A stretch of 64,000 bases of DNA, taken from Kocuria rhizophila (GTDB taxonomy: Bacteria; Actinomycetota; Actinomycetes; Actinomycetales; Micrococcaceae). Both the position numbers and the translations under genes were made by a program. The stretch is taken from contig NZ_RCOM01000001.1 in NCBI RefSeq assembly GCF_003667225.1, positions 62,001 to 126,000 of the forward strand. Reading direction: 5' to 3'. The notes under the pieces are model-generated. The model saw only the letters and a program-made list of their open reading frames with translations, was not told the origin of the DNA and searched no databases. Shown piece after piece: positions 44,126 through 52,498 of this stretch. Numbering within the stretch: the first letter of the stretch is position 1; every line of letters begins with the position of its first letter.

Positions 44126-45445
44126 ATGACTTCTTTGCGCATCACCGGCGGAGTTCCGCTGACGGGTCAGGTGACGGTACGCGGCGCCAAGAACCTGGTC
44201 CCCAAGGCCATGGTGGCCGCGCTGCTCGGCGCCTCGGCCTCCACCCTGGGCAACGTTCCGGAGATCAAAGACGTCGAGGTGGTCACCGACCTGCTGTCGC
44301 TGCACGGAGTGGAGGTCACCCGCGACGACGCCCTGGGGCGCCTCACGCTGGACCCCACCAACGTGACGCGGGCGCGCCACGCGGACATCGACGCCCACGC
44401 GGGGGATTCCCGCATCCCCATCCTGCTGTGCGGTCCGCTGCTGCACGCACTGGGTGAGGCGTTCATCCCGGATCTCGGTGGCTGCCGGATCGGGGACCGC
44501 CCGATCAACTACCACCTGGAGGTGCTGCGCAACTTCGGTGCCAAGGTGGAGAAGCTGGACTCCGGCATCCGGATGAGCGCCCCGCACGGGCTGCACGGTG
44601 CCAAGATCGACCTGCCCTACCCCTCCGTGGGCGCCACCGAGCAGGTGCTGCTCACCGCCACGCGCGCCGAGGGCCACACCGAGCTGCGCGGCGCGGCCAC
44701 CGAGCCCGAGATCATGGACCTGATCGCGATCCTGCAGAAGATGGGCGCGCTCATCACCGTGCAGACGGACCGCGTGATCCGCATCGAGGGTGTTCCCGAG
44801 CTCCAGGGCTACGTGCACAGCGCCCTGCCGGACCGCATGGAGGCGGCGTCGTGGGGTTCCGCGGCCCTGGCCACGGGCGGGGACATCTTCGTGGCCGGCG
44901 CCAAGCAGGCGGACATGATGACCTTCCTCAACACCTTCCGCAAGGTGGGCGGCGGGCTGGACATCCGTGAGGACGGCATCCGCTTCTTCCACCCGGGCGG
45001 GGACCTGAACCCCCTGATCGTGGAGACGGACGTCCACCCCGGGTTCATGACCGACTGGCAGCAGCCGCTCGTGGTGGTGCTGACCCAGGCTAAGGGCGTG
45101 TCCATCGTGCACGAGACCGTGTACGAGAACCGCTTCGGCTTCACCCGCGCCCTGAACCGCATGGGAGCGACCATCCAGGTGCACCGCGAGTGCCTGGGCT
45201 CCGTGCCGTGCCGCTTCGGGCAGCGCAACTTCCTGCACTCCGCAGTGATCTCGGGACCCACGCCCCTGCAGGCGGCGGACATCAACATCCCGGACCTGCG
45301 CGGCGGCTTCTCGCACCTGATCGCGGCGCTCTCCGCCGAGGGCGTGTCCACGGTGACCGGGGTGGAGCTCATCAAGCGGGGCTACGAGCACTTCACCGAC
45401 AAGCTGGGCGGACTGGGCGCCAACTTCGACGTCACCGAGCAGTGA
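44126..45445 (+). CDS. murA: UDP-N-acetylglucosamine 1-carboxyvinyltransferase
   Basis: First committed step of peptidoglycan synthesis, transferring enolpyruvate from PEP to UDP-GlcNAc. 439 residues. The N-terminal VTVRGAKNLVPKAMVAALLG includes the catalytic Lys region, and GGCRIGDRPINYHL contains the active-site Cys (C120), the residue targeted by fosfomycin. DRMEAASWGSAAL and a terminal LIKRGYEHFTDKLGGLGA agree with the family. Followed by plsC after 112 bases. Confidence 0.95.
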   Translation: MTSLRITGGVPLTGQVTVRGAKNLVPKAMVAALLGASASTLGNVPEIKDVEVVTDLLSLHGVEVTRDDALGRLTLDPTNVTRARHADIDAHAGDSRIPILLCGPLLHALGEAFIPDLGGCRIGDRPINYHLEVLRNFGAKVEKLDSGIRMSAPHGLHGAKIDLPYPSVGATEQVLLTATRAEGHTELRGAATEPEIMDLIAILQKMGALITVQTDRVIRIEGVPELQGYVHSALPDRMEAASWGSAALATGGDIFVAGAKQADMMTFLNTFRKVGGGLDIREDGIRFFHPGGDLNPLIVETDVHPGFMTDWQQPLVVVLTQAKGVSIVHETVYENRFGFTRALNRMGATIQVHRECLGSVPCRFGQRNFLHSAVISGPTPLQAADINIPDLRGGFSHLIAALSAEGVSTVTGVELIKRGYEHFTDKLGGLGANFDVTEQ

Positions 45446-45557
45446 CGCCCGGTGTCCTGAGCGTCCGGCACTGCGGCCGCCGCGCCCCGGTCCTCCCGGG
45501 TGCACCGCACACCGCGCGGGTCTCCCGCGCACCGTTGCCCGAGGAGGGGGTCTCCGG

Positions 45558-46370
45558 ATGAGCAGAACGTCGCAACGATCCACGTTCCGGCTGATCGCCG
45601 CGGCCGTGATCCCCGCGTACCGCTCGCTCGCGGTGCCGCGCTGGCGGGGCACGGAGAACATCCCCGCGTCCGGCGGCTTCGTGGTGGTCTCCAACCACCT
45701 CACGGAGATCGACCCGATCACCGTGGCCTATGCGGTCTACAAGGCGGGCGTGATGCCGCGGTTCCTGGCCAAGGAGTCCCTGTTCCGGGTGCCCGTGCTG
45801 GGCCCGGTGCTCACGCGGATCGGGCAGGTTCCCGTCTACCGGGGCACCTCCCGGGCCAAGGACTCCCTGGAGGCCGCCTTCGCGGAGCTGGCCAGCGGGG
45901 GAGCGATCATCGTTTACCCCGAGGGCACCATCACGCGCGATCCGCAGATGTGGCCCATGCGCGGGCGCACGGGTGCCGCGCGCCTCGCGCTGCAGGCGGA
46001 CGTTCCCGTGGTGCCCATGGTGCACTGGGGGGACCAGGAGATCGTCTACCGGGACCCCCAGGGCCACCGCACCGCCAAGCCCTTCCCGCCCAAGCGCGTG
46101 GACGGGATCGTGGGTGAGCCCCTGCGTGCCTCCGACCTGGTGCCCGGTGGGCTGAAGCACCCGGGGGAGCCGAGCAGCGAGGAGCTCGCGACCGCCACGG
46201 CCACGATCATGGTCACGGTGGCCCGCCTGCTGGGTGAGCTGCGCGGTGAGCCCGCGCCGCAGGAACTGCTCGATCCGCGCGCGCCCCGCCGGGCGGCGTC
46301 GTCGGACCCGGGCGACGCCGCGGTGCCCGAGGACGACCTCGGTTCCGCCGGCGGGAGCGTGGCCCCGTGA
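45558..46370 (+). CDS. plsC: 1-acyl-sn-glycerol-3-phosphate acyltransferase
   Basis: Membrane-associated acyltransferase making phosphatidic acid from lysophosphatidate. 270 residues. Catalytic VSNHLTEIDPITV (H-x4-D), substrate-binding FLAKESLFRVPVLGPVL, VPVYRG and IVYPEGTITRD are the four classical blocks. AGGAGG precedes the ATG. The Ala/Pro-rich C-terminal tail (about 40 residues) is not conserved. Its stop overlaps gpsA (GTGA), linking two steps of glycerolipid synthesis. Confidence 0.92.
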   Translation: MSRTSQRSTFRLIAAAVIPAYRSLAVPRWRGTENIPASGGFVVVSNHLTEIDPITVAYAVYKAGVMPRFLAKESLFRVPVLGPVLTRIGQVPVYRGTSRAKDSLEAAFAELASGGAIIVYPEGTITRDPQMWPMRGRTGAARLALQADVPVVPMVHWGDQEIVYRDPQGHRTAKPFPPKRVDGIVGEPLRASDLVPGGLKHPGEPSSEELATATATIMVTVARLLGELRGEPAPQELLDPRAPRRAASSDPGDAAVPEDDLGSAGGSVAP

Positions 46371-47437
46371 GCGCGCGTCCGCAGGGACCCGCCAGGATCA
46401 CGGTGCTCGGCGCCGGATCGTGGGGCACCACCTTCGCCAAGGTCCTCGCCGACGCCGCCGTGGACGCCGGTGCCGAGCGGACCGTGTGCCTGTGGGGCCG
46501 TGACCCCGAGGCCGTCGAGCGCATGGCGCGCGAACGGCGCAACGAGCGCTACGTCCCCGGGATCGACCTGCCCGCAGCACTCACGGTCTCGAGCGACCTC
46601 TCCGAGGCCCTGGACGGCGCGGACCTCGTGGTGGCCGCGATCCCCGCGCAGGCGCTGCGTGCCCAGCTGGAGATCGCCGCCCCGGCGGTGGCGCCGGACG
46701 CGGTGGTGCTGTCCCTGGCCAAGGGCCTGGAGTCCAGCACCGGGCTGCGGATGACCCAGGTGATCGCCGAGGTCCTCGCGGAGGCAACCGGGGTCCCCGA
46801 GCAGGACTGGGCCCGGCGCACGTGCGTGCTGTCCGGACCGAACCTGGCCATGGAGATCGCCCGGGAGGAGCCCACGGCCTCCGTGGTGGCGGCGCCGGAG
46901 CACGAGACCGCGGCGTGGGTGGCCCGTTGCTGCGCGGCGCCCTACTTCCGCCCGTACACCAACACGGACGTGGTGGGCACGGAGATCGGCGGGCTCGTGA
47001 AGAACGTGATCGCCCTGTGCGTGGGCATCTGCGACGGCCGCGAGTACGGGGACAACTCCAAGGCCTCCGTCATGACGCGCGGCCTCGCGGAGACCACGCG
47101 GCTCGCCCTGGCCCTCGGTGGCCGCACCACCACCCTGTCCGGTCTCTCCGGCATGGGCGACCTGGTGGCCACGTGCTCGTCCTCCCTCTCCCGCAACCAC
47201 ACGGCCGGCAGGCTCCTGGGCGCGGGGCTGACCCTCGCGCAGGTGCAGGACGCCATGACCCAGACCGCCGAGGGGATCAAGTCCGCCCCCGCCGTGCTGG
47301 AGCTGGCACGGCGCCACGGCGTGGACATGCCCATCACGGAGGCCGTGGTGAGCGTGCTGAGGGGCGAGACACCCGTCCACGAACTGGCCCCCCGACTGCT
47401 GGGCCGAGACCTGAAATCCGAAGGGAACACCGCATGA
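46367..47437 (+). CDS. gpsA: Glycerol-3-phosphate dehydrogenase (NAD(P)+)
   Basis: Makes sn-glycerol 3-phosphate from dihydroxyacetone phosphate for phospholipids. 356 residues. ITVLGAGSWGTTFAKVL is the nucleotide-binding start; LSGPNLAMEIAREEPTASV, GGLVKNVIALCVGICDG with the catalytic Lys, and GLSGMGDLVATCSSSLSRN follow. GTG start overlaps plsC; stop overlaps ddl. Confidence 0.95.
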   Translation: MSARPQGPARITVLGAGSWGTTFAKVLADAAVDAGAERTVCLWGRDPEAVERMARERRNERYVPGIDLPAALTVSSDLSEALDGADLVVAAIPAQALRAQLEIAAPAVAPDAVVLSLAKGLESSTGLRMTQVIAEVLAEATGVPEQDWARRTCVLSGPNLAMEIAREEPTASVVAAPEHETAAWVARCCAAPYFRPYTNTDVVGTEIGGLVKNVIALCVGICDGREYGDNSKASVMTRGLAETTRLALALGGRTTTLSGLSGMGDLVATCSSSLSRNHTAGRLLGAGLTLAQVQDAMTQTAEGIKSAPAVLELARRHGVDMPITEAVVSVLRGETPVHELAPRLLGRDLKSEGNTA

Positions 47438-48585
47438 GCACCACCCACGAGACCCCGGAGGCCACGGCGGAGGGTGAGAAGCCCTGCATCGCCGTGGTCT
47501 TCGGCGGCCGCTCGTCCGAGCACTCCATCTCGCTCATCACCGCCCGGTCCGTGCTGCGCGCGATCGACAGGGACCGCTGGGACGTGGTGAGCGTGGGGAT
47601 CTCCCCGGACGGCGCGTGGTTCCTGTGCTCCCAGGAGGAGCTCGAGGCGCTGCTGGACGAGCAGCCCATGGCGCAGCTGCCCGTGGGCCCCCACCGCGTG
47701 AGCCTCCCGCTGCAGGCCGGGGACAGCCGGCTGCTGATCCACGACACCTCCGAGCACGGGGCTCCGCTGTCCCGCGGGCGGCACATCGACGCGGTGTTCC
47801 CGCTGCTGCACGGGCCGTTCGGCGAGGACGGCACGCTGCAGGGCATGCTGGAGCTCGCGGACCTGCCGTACGTGGGGTGCGGCGTGGCGGCGTCGGCCAT
47901 CGGGATGGACAAGCACTTCATGAAGCTCGCGTTCGAGGCCGCCGGCCTGGAGGTGGGCCCGTACACCGTGGTCCACGACCGCACGTGGCGCACCGATCCG
48001 CAGGGCGTGCGCGATCGTGTGGCAGAGCTCGGCTTCCCGGTGTTCGTGAAGCCGGCGCGCGCCGGCTCGTCGTTCGGGATCACGCGCGTGGACGAGCCCT
48101 CCCAGCTGGACGCCGCGATCGCCACGGCGCGCGAGCACGACCTCAAGCTCGTGGTCGAGGCCGGCATCGACGGCCGGGAGATCGAGTGCGCCGTGCTGGG
48201 CGGGCACGGCACGGACGAGGCGCGAGCCTCCCTGCCCGGCGAGATCGAGGTGCACGGCCACGCCCTGTACGACTTCGAGGCCAAGTACGTGGAGTCCGAC
48301 GGCGCCACGCTCTCGTGCCCGGCGCGGCTGCCGGAGGACGTGATCGAGACGCTGCGCCGTGACGCCGTGCGCGCGTTCCACGCCGTGGACGGCGAGGGGC
48401 TCTCGCGCTGCGACTTCTTCGTGACCCAGGACCAGCGCGTGGTCATCAACGAGATCAACACCATGCCGGGGTTCACGCCCATCTCCATGTACCCGCGCAT
48501 GTGGGCGGCCTCCGGGATCGACTACAGCACCCTGATCGACGAGCTCATCACCCTGGCCCTGGAACGGCCCGTGGGACTACGCTGA
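47434..48585 (+). CDS. ddl: D-alanine--D-alanine ligase
   Basis: ATP-grasp ligase forming D-Ala-D-Ala for peptidoglycan. 383 residues. VVFGGRSSEHSISLITA near the N-terminus, FPLLHGPFGEDGTLQGMLEL, ATP-lysine region FPVFVKPARAGSSFGITRV and the metal-binding EINTMPGFTPISMYP are present. The ATG overlaps the gpsA stop (ATGA). The gpsA-ddl pairing is widespread in actinobacteria. Confidence 0.95.
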   Translation: MSTTHETPEATAEGEKPCIAVVFGGRSSEHSISLITARSVLRAIDRDRWDVVSVGISPDGAWFLCSQEELEALLDEQPMAQLPVGPHRVSLPLQAGDSRLLIHDTSEHGAPLSRGRHIDAVFPLLHGPFGEDGTLQGMLELADLPYVGCGVAASAIGMDKHFMKLAFEAAGLEVGPYTVVHDRTWRTDPQGVRDRVAELGFPVFVKPARAGSSFGITRVDEPSQLDAAIATAREHDLKLVVEAGIDGREIECAVLGGHGTDEARASLPGEIEVHGHALYDFEAKYVESDGATLSCPARLPEDVIETLRRDAVRAFHAVDGEGLSRCDFFVTQDQRVVINEINTMPGFTPISMYPRMWAASGIDYSTLIDELITLALERPVGLR

Positions 48586-48631
48586 CCGGCAACCGCCCCG
48601 TGCCAGGGGACTGACGGCAGAGAGGCACACC

Positions 48632-49726
48632 GTGTGGTGCAAGCGCGCGGACATGATCGTCCACGAGAGCGACCCGTACAACGCCGAACCCCCGCGAGCC
48701 GGACTGCACGAGACACTCACCCCGGCGGACTCCTTCTACGTGCGCAACCACGGACCCGTTCCGCAGCTCGACGCCGCGACGTGGACCCTGGAGGTCACCG
48801 GACTGGTGGCCGAGCCCGTGCGGTTCACCCTGGAGCGGTTGCGCGAGGAGTTCGCGCACCACACGGTCACTGCCACGATGCAGTGCGCGGGCAACCGTCG
48901 GGAGGGGGTCCTGGAGGTCCGTGACGTCCCGGGCGAGGACCCCTGGGGTCCCGGTGCCACGTCCACGGCCCGGTGGACGGGCGTGCGTCTGGCGGACGTC
49001 CTGCGCGCGGTGGGCGTCCAGGACTCCGCGGGACACGTGGAGTTCGAGGCGCCGGACGTCTCCGAGATCGCTGACCCTCCCCAGCACTACGGCGGCTCGG
49101 TGCCGCTGTCCAAGGCACTGGCGGACGAGGTCCTGCTGGCGTGGGCCATGGACGACGCCCCGCTGCCCGCGGTGCACGGCGGGCCCGTGCGCGTGGTGGT
49201 CCCCGGCTGGATCGGGGCGCGCAGCGTCAAGTGGGTCACGCGCGTCACGGTGCGCGCCGAGCCGTCCGAGAACTACTTCCAGGCTACCGCGTACCGGGTG
49301 CTGGAGCCGGAGGCGGATCCGGACGCGGCGGGGCCGGGGGACGGGATCTCCCTGGGCCCGGTGGCCCTGAACTGCGACATCCTCGCCCCGGAGCCCGGCC
49401 AGGCGGTCGGCACCGGGGAGGTACGGATCTTGGGCTACGCGCACGCGGGGGAGGACCGCGGCGTCGCCCGCGTGGACGTCTCCGCGGACGGCGGGCACTC
49501 GTGGCAGGCCGCGGAGCTCGGGCCCGAGCCGTCACCGTGGGCGTGGCGGCACTGGGAGACCACCGTGGACCTGGCCGGGCCGGGACCCCACACACTCGTG
49601 GCTCGCGCCTGGGACACCACCGGCGCGTGCCAGCCCGAGTCCGCGCGGACGCTGTGGAACCCCAAGGGGTACGTGAACAACTCGTGGGCCCGCGTGCGGG
49701 TCAACCAAGCGGGGGATCAGGGCTGA
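48632..49726 (+). CDS. Sulfite-oxidase-family molybdopterin protein
   Basis: A 364-residue protein with the oxidoreductase molybdopterin fold and a C-terminal Mo-co dimerisation (Ig-like) domain. The molybdenum-ligand Cys is C85 in TMQCAGNRR; FYVRNHGPVPQLD and WIGARSVKWVTRVTV are family landmarks, and RVDVSADGGHSWQAA begins the dimerisation domain. No signal peptide, Tat motif or haem domain is seen, so it is probably cytoplasmic with an unknown electron acceptor. Sulfite or another S/N-oxide could be the substrate. Its 3' end overlaps the convergent DUF3515 gene by ten bases. Confidence 0.85.
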   Translation: MWCKRADMIVHESDPYNAEPPRAGLHETLTPADSFYVRNHGPVPQLDAATWTLEVTGLVAEPVRFTLERLREEFAHHTVTATMQCAGNRREGVLEVRDVPGEDPWGPGATSTARWTGVRLADVLRAVGVQDSAGHVEFEAPDVSEIADPPQHYGGSVPLSKALADEVLLAWAMDDAPLPAVHGGPVRVVVPGWIGARSVKWVTRVTVRAEPSENYFQATAYRVLEPEADPDAAGPGDGISLGPVALNCDILAPEPGQAVGTGEVRILGYAHAGEDRGVARVDVSADGGHSWQAAELGPEPSPWAWRHWETTVDLAGPGPHTLVARAWDTTGACQPESARTLWNPKGYVNNSWARVRVNQAGDQG

Positions 49727-50367
49727 GCCGGCTCCTTCTTCACGTCCGCCACGGACTCGCACGTGCGCTCCTGGGGGATGCTCTGCACGGCGGAGCCGGT
49801 GTCCACCAGAGCGGTCGAGGACGGCACGCGCTGCCCGTCGAAGAGCACCTCGACCGCTGGTGAACGGCCGTAGGTCACGGCCCGCCACTGGTTCTCCTGG
49901 CCGGGAACCTGCGAGATGAGCCAGTCCACGCCGCTCACATCGGTGCACGGCTCCGTGGTGGGCCCCGGTTCCTCGACGCCGCAGCGCACGATCATGGCGG
50001 ACGGGTCCCCGTAGGCGGTGGTGCCCTGGCTGGACGTCTCCCGCTGCTCCATGCCGCTGACCTCGTCCGGCATGGCGAGCATCACGGGCGCGCAGTCCGG
50101 GTTCGCGGCGTCCGGAGCGGGGTCCACGGTCACGGTGGAGCCGCAGCCGGTGAGCACGACGGCGCTCGTGAGGGCCGCGGCGCCCACGGCCAGGCGGCGT
50201 CGTGGGCCGGTGGACGATGCCGCCGGGTGTGTCCCTCCCTGAGCCTCCCCGGTGCACCCGGCCCCGGTGCGCCCGGCCCTGGGGGTCTCCGTCCCCGGGG
50301 TTGCTGCGACGCAGGTGGTGGTGCGCGCGGTGGACAGGACGGAGCGGCGTCGGAACGGGGAGACCAT
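49717..50367 (-). CDS. DUF3515 family lipoprotein
   Basis: A 216-residue probable lipoprotein of unknown function, a family restricted to actinobacteria and often beside thiL. A hydrophobic segment with RRRLAVGAAALTSAVVLTGC gives a lipobox Cys at about 75. YGDPSAMIVRCGV, CTDVSGVDWL and VTYGRSPAVEVLFDG are conserved. Oddly, about 55 residues precede the signal segment; no better in-frame start was found and the ATG at 50367 follows a TATCCT hexamer by seven bases. Divergent from thiL. Confidence 0.78.
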   Translation of the reverse strand: MVSPFRRRSVLSTARTTTCVAATPGTETPRAGRTGAGCTGEAQGGTHPAASSTGPRRRLAVGAAALTSAVVLTGCGSTVTVDPAPDAANPDCAPVMLAMPDEVSGMEQRETSSQGTTAYGDPSAMIVRCGVEEPGPTTEPCTDVSGVDWLISQVPGQENQWRAVTYGRSPAVEVLFDGQRVPSSTALVDTGSAVQSIPQERTCESVADVKKEPAQP

Positions 50368-50374
50368 GGGGCCC

Positions 50375-50380
50375 AGGATA
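50375..50380 (-). promoter_or_regulatory. -10 hexamer of DUF3515 gene
   Basis: Minus strand TATCCT ends seven bases before the ATG at 50367. Confidence 0.45.
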
Positions 50381-50441
50381 GTGGACCGGGCCTCGGAGCC
50401 GGGTGGGTGCGCGTGCGCTCCAGCGCGTCGGAGCCGCTGGC

Positions 50442-50447
50442 TAGGGT
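50442..50447 (+). promoter_or_regulatory. -10 hexamer of thiL
   Basis: TAGGGT ends seven bases before the ATG at 50455; leaderless arrangement. Confidence 0.5.
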
Positions 50448-50454
50448 GCGGGGT

Positions 50455-51561
50455 ATGACGCACGAGGGCGCTGACACGGCCACGGTCTCCGAGGTGGGTG
50501 AGGCGCGCCTGCTGGAGGCCTTCCTCCCCGGGGCCACCACGGACGGACCGCACGTGGAGGTGGGTCCGGGGGACGACTGCGCCGTGGTCACCACCCCGGG
50601 GGGACGCGTGGTGATGACCACCGACACCCTCACCCTGGACCAGGACTTCCGGACCGTGTGGCCCAGCGGGGTGCGCACCTCGGGAACGGACCTGGGCCAC
50701 AAGTGCGCGGCCCAGAACCTCGCGGACGTGGCCGCGATGGGCGCCGTCCCCACGGCCGTGGTCGTGTCCCTGACCCTGCCCGGGGACACGCCCGTCGCGT
50801 GGGTCACCGAGTTCGCCGCCGGGCTGTCCCGAGCGTTCGAGAACCTCGGTGCGCGCGAGTGCGCCCTGGTGGGCGGCGACCTCGGGAGGGGAGAGGAGCT
50901 GTCGATCACCGCCACCGTGCTGGGGCGCTGCGAGCAGAGCCCCGTGCTGCGCAGCGGTGCGCGGACCGGGGGAGTGCTGGTGCACGCGGGCGTGCTGGGG
51001 TGCGCGGCAGCCGGGCTCGACGCCCTGCAGAGCCCCGTGCCGGGGAGCTGGGACGCGCTGCCCGCGGACGAGCGGCGGGAGCTGCACACGGCGCAGCTGC
51101 GGCCGCAACCACCCGTGACAGCCGGGCGGGAACTCGCCCGGGCCGGCGCCACCGCCATGCTGGACGTCTCCGACGGCCTGCTGAAGGACGCCGGGCGAAT
51201 CGCACGCGCCAGCGGGGTGCGCATCGACGTCGATCCGGGTGCCCTGGAGCCGGACGTCACCCGGCTGCGGCGGGCCGGGGAGGCCGCCGGGGTGGACCCG
51301 TGGCAGTGGGTGCTCACGGGCGGGGAGGACCACGGTCTGCTCGCGGTGCTGCCTGTGGATTCCCGGCTGCCTCCCGGGGTCCGTGCGATAGGCTCGTGTG
51401 CGCCCGCGGACCCCGCGGGAGGGCGGCACAGGGACGGGCCCACCCCGGATCCGCGCCCCGGAACGGATGCGCCGAGCCCGGCCGTGACCATTGCCGGACA
51501 GGCCCCCGCAGAGTGGCTCGGGCGCGACGTCGTTGAAGGATGGGATCACTTTGAGCCATAA
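50455..51561 (+). CDS. thiL: Thiamine-monophosphate kinase
   Basis: Last step of thiamine diphosphate synthesis. PurM-like ATP-binding fold, 368 residues, somewhat longer than usual. VGPGDDCAVV near the N-terminus, MTTDTLTLDQDF, NLADVAAMGAVPTAVVVSLTLP, ALVGGDLGRGEELSITATVLG (in parts), MLDVSDGLLKDAGRIA and LTGGEDHGLLAVLP are conserved. A Pro/Gly-rich insertion near the C-terminus accounts for the extra length. It heads thiL-DAK2-recG-rsmD. Confidence 0.93.
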   Translation: MTHEGADTATVSEVGEARLLEAFLPGATTDGPHVEVGPGDDCAVVTTPGGRVVMTTDTLTLDQDFRTVWPSGVRTSGTDLGHKCAAQNLADVAAMGAVPTAVVVSLTLPGDTPVAWVTEFAAGLSRAFENLGARECALVGGDLGRGEELSITATVLGRCEQSPVLRSGARTGGVLVHAGVLGCAAAGLDALQSPVPGSWDALPADERRELHTAQLRPQPPVTAGRELARAGATAMLDVSDGLLKDAGRIARASGVRIDVDPGALEPDVTRLRRAGEAAGVDPWQWVLTGGEDHGLLAVLPVDSRLPPGVRAIGSCAPADPAGGRHRDGPTPDPRPGTDAPSPAVTIAGQAPAEWLGRDVVEGWDHFEP

Positions 51562-52498
51562 GCCAGGCTCCTCCACCACCGAGGTGCGCGACTGGCTCGA
51601 CACCGCGCACCGGGAGCTGCGCCGGCACGCGGACGTGCTGGACAACCTCAACGTGTTCCCCGTGGCGGACGCGGACACGGGCTCGAACCTCAGCATCACG
51701 GTGGGCCACGCGGCGGAGGCCGCCCACCTCATCGAGGGCAGGGACGTGGGGGAGCTGCTCGTGTACGCGGGGCAGGCCGCGCTCGAGGAGGCGCGCGGAA
51801 ACTCCGGGATGCTCGCCGCACTCACCCTCACCGCCATGGGAGGCGTGGTGGAGGGCAGCACCCGGCTCACGGCGGAGCAGCTCAAGACCGCGCTCATGGC
51901 GGCCCACGTGCGCTGCTCGTCCGCGCTCACCGAGCCCGTCCCGGGCACCATGCTGTCCGTGCTCGACGCCGCCGGCGCCGTCCCGGTCCCCGACACCTCC
52001 CCGGACGGCTCCAACCAGCAGCTCGTGGAGTGGCTCGACCTCGTGGTCGCGGCCGCCACGTGCGCCGTGATCGACTCCGTGACCCAGATCCCCGTGCTCG
52101 CCGAGCGCGGCACCGTGGACTCAGGGGCCCTGGGCATGCTGATCGTGCTCAGCGCGCTGCGCACCGCGCTCGCGGGCCACCCCGCCGCCGAGGACCCCGT
52201 GGTGGAGGTCATCCGTCAGCACACCCACCCCCTCTCGGACACCACCCTCGAGCGTCAGGACGGGTACGAGGTCATGGGCACCATGGACCTCTCCGCCCTG
52301 GACGCCGCCGAGCTGCGCCACGAGCTGGACGACGCCGGCAGCAGCGTGATCGTGAGCGCCGTGGGAGACCACGAGGACGGCTACACGTGGCGCGTGCACG
52401 TCCACGTGGCAGACCCGGAGACCGCCCTGGACCTGATGCGGGGCCGCGGGACCGCGCGAAACGTCACCGTCACCACCCTCGCGGCGGAGCCCCGGTGA
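51551..52498 (+). CDS. DAK2-domain protein, short form
   Basis: A 315-residue protein with the dihydroxyacetone-kinase L-like domain: NVFPVADADTGSNL (metal-binding Asp cluster), ARGNSGMLAAL and VDSGALGMLIVL. The family includes the ATP-binding part of fatty-acid kinase FakA. About 100 C-terminal residues form an extra region, much shorter than in full FakA-type proteins of about 550. I prefer the TTG at 51551, preceded by AAGGATGGG and overlapping thiL by eleven bases; a TTG at 51533 is possible. Followed by recG in many actinobacteria. Confidence 0.8.
   Translation: MSHKPGSSTTEVRDWLDTAHRELRRHADVLDNLNVFPVADADTGSNLSITVGHAAEAAHLIEGRDVGELLVYAGQAALEEARGNSGMLAALTLTAMGGVVEGSTRLTAEQLKTALMAAHVRCSSALTEPVPGTMLSVLDAAGAVPVPDTSPDGSNQQLVEWLDLVVAAATCAVIDSVTQIPVLAERGTVDSGALGMLIVLSALRTALAGHPAAEDPVVEVIRQHTHPLSDTTLERQDGYEVMGTMDLSALDAAELRHELDDAGSSVIVSAVGDHEDGYTWRVHVHVADPETALDLMRGRGTARNVTVTTLAAEPR

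Noticed and set aside
45514-45532. GCGCGGG/CCCGCGC hairpin between murA and plsC as a terminator
   Set aside because: Only seven base pairs in extremely G+C-rich DNA and close to the plsC ribosome site; not distinguishable from chance.
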